From positions 186,001 to 250,000 of the forward strand of contig NZ_AP018712.1 of the NCBI RefSeq assembly GCF_014701195.1: 64,000 nucleotides of DNA, written 5' to 3'. The DNA comes from Tepiditoga spiralis. Its GTDB lineage: Bacteria; Thermotogota; Thermotogae; Petrotogales; Petrotogaceae. The stretch's first letter is position 1. Every line of letters starts with the position of its first letter. Shown here one piece after another: positions 39,613 through 46,996 of the stretch. Under the pieces are notes generated by a model. It was not told the origin of the DNA. It saw only the letters and a program-made list of their open reading frames with translations, and did no database searches. The position numbers and the translations under genes are program-made.

Positions 39613-40565
39613 TTTTTTAAATCCTCTTTTATAAAGTTTTTCCTATAATTTTTTAAAAAAAATAAATATGAATCTTCTAAATTTGTATTCAATACTTTTA
39701 TATCTTTTAATTTTTCTTTTCCTATTTCTTTGTTCAAATAATCCATTGACTCAAATATTTTTTTCTCTTCAATATAAATACTTGTGTAGCCAAATTCATT
39801 TATAGAAAAATTTTTAAAATAATTTTCTATTTTCGGAATTTTATCTTTGTGTATAAAAAATTTTATTTTATAATCTCCTCCCATAAGTGCTATATAATTT
39901 TTTGGAGTATCTAATTTTAATAAACTACCATCATATATTATGGCAACTCTATCTGCTATTTTTTCTATTTCAAATATATTATGTGAAACAAGTATTATGG
40001 TATATCCATATTTCAACTTTAATCTATGAACAAAATCAATTAATAAAGCCTTTTTTTCTGGATCTAAATTATTTGTTGGTTCATCTAAAACTAATATTTT
40101 AGAATCAGAAACAAGTGAAACAGCTAAATTTACTATTTGTTTTTGTCCACCAGACATATTTTCTATTTCTTTGTTAAAAACTGTATTCAAATCTAATTCT
40201 TTTTTCAATAATTCAATTTTTTCTTTTATTCTATTTTTAGTCATTTTATTCAATTTTCCAGTATAGTATAATGCTTCTCTTGTTTTTAAACCTCTCAACA
40301 CAAAATTTGATTGAGATTGATAACATAGATTTTTTCTTATTAAGTTAGGATTTAAAGAAATATCTTCTTTATTAAAATATATTTTCCCAGAAGTTGGTTT
40401 TAAAAAACCAACTATTTGTTTAATCAAAGTAGTTTTTCCAGCTCCATTTGGTCCTAAAATACCTAAAATTTCCCCTTTTTTTATATCTAAAGAAATATTT
40501 TTATTTGCTGCTATTCCATTTTTATAAATTTTTGTTATGTTTTTCGCTTCTATAATTTTATCCAT
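39609..40565 (-). CDS. ABC transporter ATP-binding protein of the RiPP cluster
   Basis: A 318-residue ATPase with Walker A GPNGAGKTTLIKQ, Q-loop, signature MSGGQKQIVNLA, Walker B ILVLDEPTNNLD and the H-loop histidine in LVSHNIFEIEKIADR. About 100 extra C-terminal residues follow the ATPase core, as in many drug and bacteriocin exporters of the CcmA type. The start overlaps the CPBP protease gene by eight bases, and the stop overlaps its permease partner. Confidence 0.93.
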   Translation of the reverse strand: MDKIIEAKNITKIYKNGIAANKNISLDIKKGEILGILGPNGAGKTTLIKQIVGFLKPTSGKIYFNKEDISLNPNLIRKNLCYQSQSNFVLRGLKTREALYYTGKLNKMTKNRIKEKIELLKKELDLNTVFNKEIENMSGGQKQIVNLAVSLVSDSKILVLDEPTNNLDPEKKALLIDFVHRLKLKYGYTIILVSHNIFEIEKIADRVAIIYDGSLLKLDTPKNYIALMGGDYKIKFFIHKDKIPKIENYFKNFSINEFGYTSIYIEEKKIFESMDYLNKEIGKEKLKDIKVLNTNLEDSYLFFLKNYRKNFIKEDLKK

Positions 40566-41097
40566 TTTCCCACTCTTTTTTCTTATTATTCTTATAATTT
40601 TTTATAAAATAAATATAATTTGCCATATTTATAACTGAATGTATCAATATAGTAGGAATAATACTATTAAAAATTAAAAAATATATTCCCAAAATCATTG
40701 CTATCAAAAATAAAAAAATATATTGATAAAAGTTATAAAATTTATGTTGAAACATAAATATTATAGAAGAAATAATTACAGCTATGTATGAATTAAATAT
40801 TTTTATTAAAATTGATATTAAAATTCCACGATATAATATTTCTTCTAATATTGGAATAAAAATAATTCCTTTAAATAAATAAAGATAAATAGATTTTTTT
40901 GATATATTTTTAAATAAATATTTATAATTATTATTTTTCAATTCAAGTAAATAATTAATTATAAAAAAAATCAATGAATTTATAAAAAATAAAAAAAAAT
41001 CTTTTTTTGAATAATTAAAATTATTTATATTTAATAAATCTACTCTTGTTACCATAAGATAAATAAAAATAAAAATAACACTAATTTCTTGTTTCAC
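40558..41097 (-). CDS. CPBP family intramembrane glutamic protease
   Basis: A 179-residue membrane protein with several hydrophobic helices and the CPBP (Abi/CAAX) motifs: EEILYRGILISIL (catalytic Glu-Glu and Arg), FMFQHKFYNF (conserved His) and HSVINMANY (second His). Such proteases occur in bacteriocin clusters, where they serve in immunity or in cutting the leader. Either fits here; no peptidase domain is fused to the exporters. The frame opens at a GTG within the GTAAGGTGAT region; the GTG at 41097, six bases after AAGGTG, is preferred. It lies downstream of the precursor gene and its hairpin. Confidence 0.85.
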   Translation of the reverse strand: MKQEISVIFIFIYLMVTRVDLLNINNFNYSKKDFFLFFINSLIFFIINYLLELKNNNYKYLFKNISKKSIYLYLFKGIIFIPILEEILYRGILISILIKIFNSYIAVIISSIIFMFQHKFYNFYQYIFLFLIAMILGIYFLIFNSIIPTILIHSVINMANYIYFIKNYKNNKKKEWENG

Positions 41098-41118
41098 TAA
41101 AATCACCTTACCTATAAA

Positions 41119-41144
41119 ATGTTCCTCATTAAAATGAGGAACAT
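41119..41144 (-). terminator. Probable leaky terminator after the precursor peptide gene
   Basis: Arms ATGTTCCTCATT (41119-41130) and AATGAGGAACAT (41133-41144) pair perfectly around two bases. On the minus strand the stem is followed by a short TTTTA tract. It sits eight bases after the precursor stop and inside the operon, where partial termination would give more precursor mRNA than downstream transporter mRNA. Confidence 0.7.
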
Positions 41145-41151
41145 GAAAAAA

Positions 41152-41253
41152 TTAATATCCTTGACCACATCCACATTCAGAAGATGCTTTAGCTAAAAAT
41201 ACAGGTTTTTCATAAACTTTTTCTACTTTTTTTACTTCTGGTTTTTCGTACAT
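41152..41253 (-). CDS. Candidate RiPP precursor peptide, 33 residues
   Basis: This short gene was found by translating the gap between the protease and the first radical SAM gene. It encodes 33 residues: a charged leader starting MYEKPEVKKVEKVYEKP and a C-terminal core AKASSECGCGQGY with two cysteines spaced Cys-Gly-Cys. It has a strong GGAGGTGAG ribosome binding site and lies 16 bases after the radical SAM gene that precedes it. The hairpin downstream is typical of highly expressed precursor genes. The absence of a signal peptide fits ABC export. The leader repeats the YEKP element twice, which may be the recognition part. Assignment as substrate is inferred from context. Confidence 0.8.
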   Translation of the reverse strand: MYEKPEVKKVEKVYEKPVFLAKASSECGCGQGY

Positions 41254-41269
41254 TTTCTCACCTCCTTTT

Positions 41270-42289
41270 TTATAAATTCCAGCAATATGGGTCAGGATAA
41301 TCATATGAATTATAATAACCATAGGTCATTCCTTTACATCCCCCCATACAAATATTAAGATGTTCACAATTATTACATTTTTTATTCAAATTTTGAATAC
41401 TTCTAAATTCTCTAAGATTTTTAGAGTATAACCAAATATCTATAAAATTTTTTTCTCTAATATTTCCTGAAACTAAGCTTCTATCTCCTATAAATTGGCA
41501 TGGATGTACATTCCCATCAGCTTCAATTACACACGAACTAATTCCAGCGGGGCAAAAAAGATCTTTTCTTTCTTTTTTTAATAAAAAACAAAATCCATCA
41601 TCTTCAGAAATATATATTTTCTTTTCATATTTTTTAGACAAATTTAAAATTTTATAAGAAAATTCTTTTGATTTTTTTAAATCAAGCATATTTAACTTAC
41701 TTTCTAAGCCACGACCAGTTGGGATATATTTTACAGCTAAAAAAGATTTAGCCCCATTTTTTATAGATAAGTTAATAACATCTTCAATTTCATTATAATT
41801 ATTATTCGTAACTGTCATACCTGTAGTAACTTTAATTCCATTATTTGAAAGAAATTTTATAGCATTTAATGCTTTATTAAAACTACCATTTACTCGTCTA
41901 AAGCTATCATGTTTTTCTTTATTTGAAGAATCCAAACTAATTTGTACTCCAGATATTTTATACTCTGATAATTTTTTTGCAATTTTTTCATTTATTAATA
42001 ATCCATTGGTTGCAATTTTTACCAATATTTTTTTTTGATTTAAATAATCTATTAATTCAAAAATAGATTTCCTTAAAAATGGTTCACCGCCTGTCAAAAC
42101 TACACTAAATACATTTATTTCGCTAAGATGATCTATTAATCTAAAAATTTCATCATCAGTTAATTCATTTTTTAAAGATTTATTTGATGAATTAGCACAA
42201 TGTAAACAATTTAAATTGCAATTTCTTGTTAATTCTATAAAAACATTATCTGGTACATTTTTAAAATTAGGTAATCTTAAATAATTCAA
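41270..42289 (-). CDS. Radical SAM/SPASM peptide-modifying enzyme
   Basis: A 339-residue radical SAM protein. The CNLNCLHC motif (C24, C28, C31) binds the SAM cluster, and GGEPFLRKS follows. The C-terminal SPASM part is complete in cysteines: CPAGISSCVIEADGNVHPC, then KKCNNCEHLNICMGGCKG and PYCWN, enough for two auxiliary clusters. SPASM enzymes install thioether or carbon-carbon links in peptides. It lies directly upstream of the precursor gene, and its ATG overlaps the end of the second radical SAM gene by four bases. The reaction type (sactipeptide or ranthipeptide-like thioether, or other) cannot be predicted from this alone. Confidence 0.9.
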   Translation of the reverse strand: MNYLRLPNFKNVPDNVFIELTRNCNLNCLHCANSSNKSLKNELTDDEIFRLIDHLSEINVFSVVLTGGEPFLRKSIFELIDYLNQKKILVKIATNGLLINEKIAKKLSEYKISGVQISLDSSNKEKHDSFRRVNGSFNKALNAIKFLSNNGIKVTTGMTVTNNNYNEIEDVINLSIKNGAKSFLAVKYIPTGRGLESKLNMLDLKKSKEFSYKILNLSKKYEKKIYISEDDGFCFLLKKERKDLFCPAGISSCVIEADGNVHPCQFIGDRSLVSGNIREKNFIDIWLYSKNLREFRSIQNLNKKCNNCEHLNICMGGCKGMTYGYYNSYDYPDPYCWNL

Positions 42290-43233
42290 AATTTTTTCAC
42301 CTCAAAGTTTTTTAAAAAAGGATCTTTTTTCAATACATTATATTTTTCAAATGCTGCGCTTAAACATCCCATTCTTTTACCTCTTAAATTCAAAAAAACT
42401 TTACTATTCCAAATATCAAATACATTGTTTTCTATTAAAGAACCCACTTTTAAAGGTATTGAAGGACAAAGTAATACATCTCCTTTTGGATTTATTGCAA
42501 AAAAAGAGTTAGATGCTGGACAAGGTCTATTTTTTCCTTCATTAATAAATAAAAATAATGGATCTTCTATATAGAGTTCAATACTTTTTTCATATTTTAT
42601 TTTATATTCATAAAGTTTTTTTAAAATTTCATAATATTCATATTTATCAAGAGCATACTTATAACTATTTTTGTTATACTTTACATATCTAAAAGTTGTC
42701 CAGTTTTTCGCACCCAAATTAATTGATAATTTTATAATTTCTTCTAAGCTCATATAATTATTTTTATTAATTGTAGTAGCAATAGAAGTTGTAATATTAG
42801 TTTTAGAAATTTTTTCTATTACAGAGCAAACTTTCTCAAAATTAGAATTTTTTCCTCTAAGACTTTCATGTTCAAATTTATTCTTTCCATCAAGACTAAT
42901 CCTTATAGAATCAACTTTGTATTCTTGTAATTTTTCTATGATCTTATCATCTAATAAAAGTCCATTTGTATTTATGTGGACAAAAATATTATTTTTTTTT
43001 GCAATTTCTATTAATGAAAATAAATTTGTATTTAAAAAAGGCTCGCCACCAGTAAAGATTATTTTAAAAATCCCTGCATCAATTATTTTATTCATTATTA
43101 ATTTTAATTTATCAAAAGATAATGGATTTTTTAAATTTTGACTTGAACTATTAGAATAACAATGATTACATTTTAAATTACAACTATAAGTTAATCCCCA
43201 ATTAATTTCTGTAGGAGCAAAATTATTAATCAT
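42286..43233 (-). CDS. Second radical SAM enzyme with reduced SPASM/Twitch region
   Basis: A 315-residue radical SAM protein with C18-x3-C22-x2-C25 (SCNLKCNHCYS) and GGEPFLNTN. Unlike its neighbour, its C-terminal extension keeps only a few cysteines (RPCPASNSFF, VLLCPSIPL and GCLSA), so it can bind at most one auxiliary cluster. The two enzymes are similar across the SAM barrel and may have arisen by duplication, then taken different roles such as successive modifications. It abuts the PqqD-like gene with no gap. Confidence 0.88.
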   Translation of the reverse strand: MINNFAPTEINWGLTYSCNLKCNHCYSNSSSQNLKNPLSFDKLKLIMNKIIDAGIFKIIFTGGEPFLNTNLFSLIEIAKKNNIFVHINTNGLLLDDKIIEKLQEYKVDSIRISLDGKNKFEHESLRGKNSNFEKVCSVIEKISKTNITTSIATTINKNNYMSLEEIIKLSINLGAKNWTTFRYVKYNKNSYKYALDKYEYYEILKKLYEYKIKYEKSIELYIEDPLFLFINEGKNRPCPASNSFFAINPKGDVLLCPSIPLKVGSLIENNVFDIWNSKVFLNLRGKRMGCLSAAFEKYNVLKKDPFLKNFEVKKF

Positions 43234-43500
43234 TTAAATTTTTTCCTCAATAATTTTTTCATTTAATAAATTCATTAAAAATTCTATTACATCAGATTTA
43301 ATAATATTTTTATCAATTTTATATTCTTGATTTATTATATTAATAATTTCGTTAACTGTATAATCACCATTACAAAGTTCCCAGATAAAAGCGCCAACAT
43401 TATTAAGAGTATATAATTCATTTTCTTTCATAAATAAAATACTATCAACTTCTTTTCTCCATTTTATGTCTTTATTTCTAACAAATTTTTGATTTAACAT
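43234..43500 (-). CDS. PqqD-like RiPP recognition element
   Basis: An 88-residue protein of the PqqD fold. Diagnostic segments are KWRKEVDSILFMKENELYTLNNVGAF, the IWELCNGDYTVNEII helix pair and a final helix rich in leucine. PqqD-type domains bind the leader of a precursor peptide and present it to radical SAM enzymes. It precedes the two enzymes in the same operon, which agrees with that job. GGGGG ribosome binding site; ATG at 43500. Confidence 0.85.
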   Translation of the reverse strand: MLNQKFVRNKDIKWRKEVDSILFMKENELYTLNNVGAFIWELCNGDYTVNEIINIINQEYKIDKNIIKSDVIEFLMNLLNEKIIEEKI

Positions 43501-43531
43501 AAAATTCCCCCTTTCTTCATGACCAAATACT

Positions 43532-43654
43532 TTATTTTCCTAAATCAACAATTTTATTAATACTATCTGTTTGATTAGTTGATGGTAAAGGATCTGAAAA
43601 TGCCATTCCTCCAAATGCAATAATTGCTATAACTATGAATATAATCTTTTTCAT
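43532..43654 (-). CDS. Secreted 40-residue peptide, candidate pheromone or second precursor
   Basis: This small gene was found by translating upstream of the PqqD-like gene. It encodes 40 residues: a Sec-type signal MKKIIFIVIAIIAFGGMAFS followed by a mature part beginning DPLPSTNQTD and ending in VDLGK. It has no cysteine. The ribosome binding site GGAGGTG lies eight bases upstream of the ATG. It is the first gene of the RiPP operon and divergent from a large helical-repeat protein, the layout of peptide pheromone/receptor pairs (RRNPP systems). That role is inferred; it could instead be a small secreted helper. Confidence 0.65.
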   Translation of the reverse strand: MKKIIFIVIAIIAFGGMAFSDPLPSTNQTDSINKIVDLGK

Positions 43655-43683
43655 TTTTAACACCTCCTCTTTAGCTTATTTAA

Positions 43684-43689
43684 ATTATA
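43684..43689 (-). promoter_or_regulatory. Probable -10 element of the RiPP operon
   Basis: On the minus strand GGTATAAT lies about 30 bases before the ATG of the 40-residue peptide gene. The -35 region is a weak match. The divergent regulator promoter begins only about 12 bases away, so both could be controlled by one bound protein. Confidence 0.5.
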
Positions 43690-43700
43690 CCTCAATTTAT

Positions 43701-43730
43701 TTGATTTCACTTTATTGCGTGTGCTATAAT
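43701..43730 (+). promoter_or_regulatory. Promoter of the 525-residue putative regulator
   Basis: TTGATT (43701-43706), an 18-base spacer and TATAAT (43725-43730) preceded by TGC. It matches the promoter of the decayed copy at 37235-37264 in spacing and extended -10. Confidence 0.7.
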
Positions 43731-44004
43731 GGTTTATATAAGATGATTTTAGACGACAATTTTTCTTAAAAATTGTAACATTGCATTTTTTTGTTTATAA
43801 CGTCCCATTTGAAGTAGGAGGAAACAACTTATGAATGAATTTTGTCTCAAGATTTTTAATATAGCTTCTCAATATGGTTCTTATGGAAGACCTTTTTTAA
43901 ATAGGTTTATTTTTTATAATAAAATAAATAACGGTTGGGATAGTTTATTTAAATCTTTTTTATTTAGTTGGGATAATAATTTTGAAAGTTCCCTTTTAGA
44001 AATT
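43725..44004 (+). repeat. Direct repeat of promoter, leader and gene start (right copy)
   Basis: Right-hand match of the block at 37259-37538. The leader hairpin ACAATTTTT/AAAAATTGT is at 43756-43776. Downstream, 45166-45406 also matches the end of the decayed copy at 37536-37776. The two copies face the same way and bracket the RiPP operon. Confidence 0.85.
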
Positions 44005-45408
44005 AATAATGGTATTAAAAATTGCAAATCTAACACTCTTTATTATTTATTGCTGTCTAAAAAAATATCCTGTTTAATTCGTTTAAATAAATTTAATGAA
44101 TCTAAAAAATTGTATATGATTTTAAAAAAGAACTTAAGAAATATTCCTGAATTTTCTAGGAATATTGTTTTTTCTACATTATTAAACTGTGAATCTATTT
44201 TAAATATAAATAAAAACACAAGACTTTGGTCCAAAAAATATGAAGAAGATTTTTCTACAAAATTATTTGTAACTATTGGTAATGCTAGAAAAAATATTAT
44301 AAATAATAATTTTAATGAAGGATGGAAAAATTTTCAAACTGCTTATGAGTTGGCAAAAAAAATACGACATCCTGTTGGTTTAATAACTGTTTTAAATGAT
44401 TATAGTTGGTTTTTAAAAGATTTTGATGAAAGAAAAGCAAAAGAACTTTCAATTGAATTGATGTATTACTATTCATATTTTTTTGAAGATTTAACTACAT
44501 GGTTTGGAGTTTACGACACTTTTTTTGAAGTTCATAAAAATGATTTTTATTTTTTATTTTGGAATTTTAATGAATTAAGCTTTATATTCAATTTATTATC
44601 TAAAGAAGATAAAGAAAAATATAAATACTTTAAACTGTATGAAGGCAAATTTAAAATAAAATTATCTAAATATAATAATACAAAATTTTTAAAAGATTAT
44701 TTAAGTCAATATTTTTCTAATTTTTTTAAAGCATCAAAATTAACAAATATTTCTTATAAAAGATTAAAAGATTTGTTTAATAATAAAACAAAAAAAATTA
44801 AAGGCAATACTATTCAAAAATTTATATTAGGATTTAAAATAACTCCAAATACAAATGCACCTTTTCCAATTTTAAATGAATACTTGAAACTATTAATAGA
44901 TAAAAAATTTATTGAATCTTTAAATACTTTTTCTAAGTTAAACCATACTAATAAAAAAATGGTGTTTATTACAACTTATGTATCTATTTTAGATAAAAAG
45001 AATTCTAATTTAAAAAAGTTATACAATAATTTGAATACTATAAATACATTAAATCTTGATTATGATTTAAAACTATTTGTTATTAACATGATTAATCCAA
45101 ACAATATTTTAAAAGGAAGAATAGACTTAGTCTATCATTTTTTTAAAAAATTCACTATAAAAAAAAGAAAGTTATTTTTTGAAAATTATTTAAATTTAGA
45201 AAGTAAAGAAAAATACGTAATAGACACTTTTATAAGAAATTATTCAAGATATGATTTTAATTTTTCTATTAAGTTAAAAATTTTTGATGAATTAAAAGAA
45301 TTTACAAATAAGTATAAATTAAAAAAAACACCAACGATATTATCTTTTTGGTGTTTTTCAAAATCTTCTGAAAGGAGAGTTTTATTAAACATTTTAAAAA
45401 AATTATAA
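43831..45408 (+). CDS. Large helical-repeat protein with internal HTH-like segment, putative peptide-responsive regulator
   Basis: A 525-residue, lysine- and asparagine-rich, all-helical protein with no signal peptide. Residues 145-195 (IGNARKNIINNNFNEGWKNF and on) look like tetratricopeptide helices. Residues 298-336 (FFKASKLTNISYKRLKDLF, then KIKGNTIQKFILGF) resemble a Cro/C1-type helix-turn-helix placed in the middle of the protein rather than at its start. Combined TPR and HTH parts are the hallmark of peptide receptors such as Rgg or PlcR, though the order is different. It is divergent from the 40-residue secreted peptide gene. A truncated copy lies at 37365. I do not recognise a named family; regulator role is inference. 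Confidence 0.65.
   Translation: MNEFCLKIFNIASQYGSYGRPFLNRFIFYNKINNGWDSLFKSFLFSWDNNFESSLLEINNGIKNCKSNTLYYLLLSKKISCLIRLNKFNESKKLYMILKKNLRNIPEFSRNIVFSTLLNCESILNINKNTRLWSKKYEEDFSTKLFVTIGNARKNIINNNFNEGWKNFQTAYELAKKIRHPVGLITVLNDYSWFLKDFDERKAKELSIELMYYYSYFFEDLTTWFGVYDTFFEVHKNDFYFLFWNFNELSFIFNLLSKEDKEKYKYFKLYEGKFKIKLSKYNNTKFLKDYLSQYFSNFFKASKLTNISYKRLKDLFNNKTKKIKGNTIQKFILGFKITPNTNAPFPILNEYLKLLIDKKFIESLNTFSKLNHTNKKMVFITTYVSILDKKNSNLKKLYNNLNTINTLNLDYDLKLFVINMINPNNILKGRIDLVYHFFKKFTIKKRKLFFENYLNLESKEKYVIDTFIRNYSRYDFNFSIKLKIFDELKEFTNKYKLKKTPTILSFWCFSKSSERRVLLNILKKL
45324..45358 (+). other. Terminator-like palindrome inside the 3' end of the regulator gene
   Basis: AAAAACACCAA (45324-45334) pairs with TTGGTGTTTTT (45348-45358) about 50 bases before the stop codon. 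The same hairpin is kept in the decayed copy at about 37694-37728. Confidence 0.5.
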
Positions 45409-45638
45409 GTATTTTATTAAAAATATATTATTTAATTCGAATATTAAGATGAATCTAAAATTTTATTATTTATCTACTTTTAATCATTTTTCTATCTTAC
45501 ATGAGAATAACTTTATCAAAATCAAATAATTGTAGTGAAAGTTTATTATTTATAATAATTATATATTACTTAATGATATTAAAAATTCTTCATTATTTAG
45601 TTCAATATATTTTATTAAAGAATTCATTACTAATTATT
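45409..45638. other. Intergenic, no gene supported
   Basis: 230 AT-rich bases between the convergent regulator and ABC permease genes. A 22-codon frame on the minus strand starting at 45627 has no ribosome binding site and is not called. No clear terminator palindrome beyond the one inside the regulator gene. Confidence 0.5.
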
Positions 45639-46319
45639 TTAAAAATCTAATACTTTTTTATTTTTTATCTGATGAATCCCCAATACAATCAAAGAAAAAA
45701 ACACAAATAGTATTATAATCATGTAAATAATAGCATTGATGCCACCCAAATCTGGTCTCACTATTATATAAGGTAAAATTAATATTATTAGTGTAAATAT
45801 CGCTTCTATATTTACAGCTTTAACGTCTGATTTAAAAAGTAATCGTGAAATAATACCTCCATTTGATCCTATAATTGCTGAACATAATGGTATTATTATT
45901 AACGTTTCTAATGGAATACTTATATCGACAAAAACATACTTTAATAATGTGCTCATTTCAATTGTAGAAATAATTGAATATATCATCCCCAATAAAAGTG
46001 GTAAAATTATTTTTCCTATATAAAAATTCAATGGTTTTATTCCAGAGGATAATAAAAATTCTAATGTTTCATCCATTCTTTCAAAGCTTATGGAGTTACC
46101 AGAAAAACTACCAGCTACACCCAAAGGCATTAGTCCTGAAAATAAAATTACACTAGTTCTAAAAAAATATCCCACTAATGAAAAAGGAGTTTTAGGCATA
46201 AATAAAAGTGCTGGAAAAATAAAAATACTTGCTATAGACCAATAAATTTCTCTTTTTTGATACTTTAAATACTTTAAATCCTTATAAAAAATTGCCAATA
46301 TTGTATCTATTTTACTCAC
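45639..46319 (-). CDS. ABC-2 type permease, last gene of NatAB-like transporter
   Basis: A 226-residue membrane protein with about six helices, beginning with a cytoplasmic IDTILAIFYKDLKYLKYQKRE segment typical of ABC-2 permeases. It starts at GTG within GAGGTGAG; no better-placed start is seen, so the exact N-terminus is uncertain. It is the third gene of an operon with a second permease and an ATPase, which together would form a heteromeric exporter. Position next to the peptide system suggests immunity or export, as inference. Confidence 0.8.
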   Translation of the reverse strand: MSKIDTILAIFYKDLKYLKYQKREIYWSIASIFIFPALLFMPKTPFSLVGYFFRTSVILFSGLMPLGVAGSFSGNSISFERMDETLEFLLSSGIKPLNFYIGKIILPLLLGMIYSIISTIEMSTLLKYVFVDISIPLETLIIIPLCSAIIGSNGGIISRLLFKSDVKAVNIEAIFTLIILILPYIIVRPDLGGINAIIYMIIILFVFFSLIVLGIHQIKNKKVLDF

Positions 46320-46348
46320 CTCATATTTCTTAGTTTTATTTCTTTGTC

Positions 46349-46996
46349 TTAAAATATTTTATATTTATTAAATCTTTGTATTGTAAAAATCATTATAATA
46401 CAAATCATTATTATCATATACATTATTAAGAGTAAAGTCTTTATCAAACTTATTGGATAAAAAATAATGAATCCAAATATAAATACTGTAGCACTAATAA
46501 AATAACTCATATAATAACTTTTGTCCATTTTTAAAGTTAATAAAAAGGTCATTGTAGCATTCAATACTCCAAACAATATTGGAATAGCGAAAAATAAAAT
46601 AAGATTAATTTCAATTTTTGGGAAATAATTAAAAAGATTAATTATATATATACAGCAAATATTATATATTGTAATGATTAATGAAACTATTATTGGTAAG
46701 ATTATTTTTCCTACAAATATATTTTTTCTTTTTAATCCTATACTCAAAAGTGTTTCTAATGTTTTTTTGTTTTTTTCTTCTTGAACTGAATTATATGTAA
46801 TAAAAACTGAGTATATTCCTATTATAAATAAAATAAACATTAAAAATATTAAAAAATTTTTAGGCCTATTTTCTAATAATAAAATCAAATACATTATTGG
46901 TAAATATATTAATTTTAACACCATAGAACGTTTTTTATTTACTGAAATAAATTCTTGAAATTCTTTATAAAAAATTGTTATTATTTCATTCAACAA
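46349..46996 (-). CDS. ABC-2 type permease of NatAB-like transporter
   Basis: A permease of about 215 residues. The frame is open further upstream to 47098, but that part overlaps 113 bases of the ATPase gene and its sequence is not permease-like. AGGAGG at 47003-47008 sits six bases before a TTG at 46996, giving a start MLNEIITIFYKEFQEFI, which is the usual opening of ABC-2 permeases and lines up with its partner at 45639. About six membrane helices follow. Translation is coupled to the ATPase stop at 46986. Confidence 0.8.
   Translation of the reverse strand: MLNEIITIFYKEFQEFISVNKKRSMVLKLIYLPIMYLILLLENRPKNFLIFLMFILFIIGIYSVFITYNSVQEEKNKKTLETLLSIGLKRKNIFVGKIILPIIVSLIITIYNICCIYIINLFNYFPKIEINLILFFAIPILFGVLNATMTFLLTLKMDKSYYMSYFISATVFIFGFIIFYPISLIKTLLLIMYMIIMICIIMIFTIQRFNKYKIF

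Noticed and set aside
37259-45408. Insertion sequence or transposon carrying the peptide operon
   Set aside because: The bracketing repeats are copies of a coding gene in direct orientation; no transposase or integrase gene, terminal inverted repeats or target duplications were seen.
45559-45627. 22-codon frame on the minus strand
   Set aside because: No ribosome binding site and no recognisable peptide features; AT-rich chance frame.
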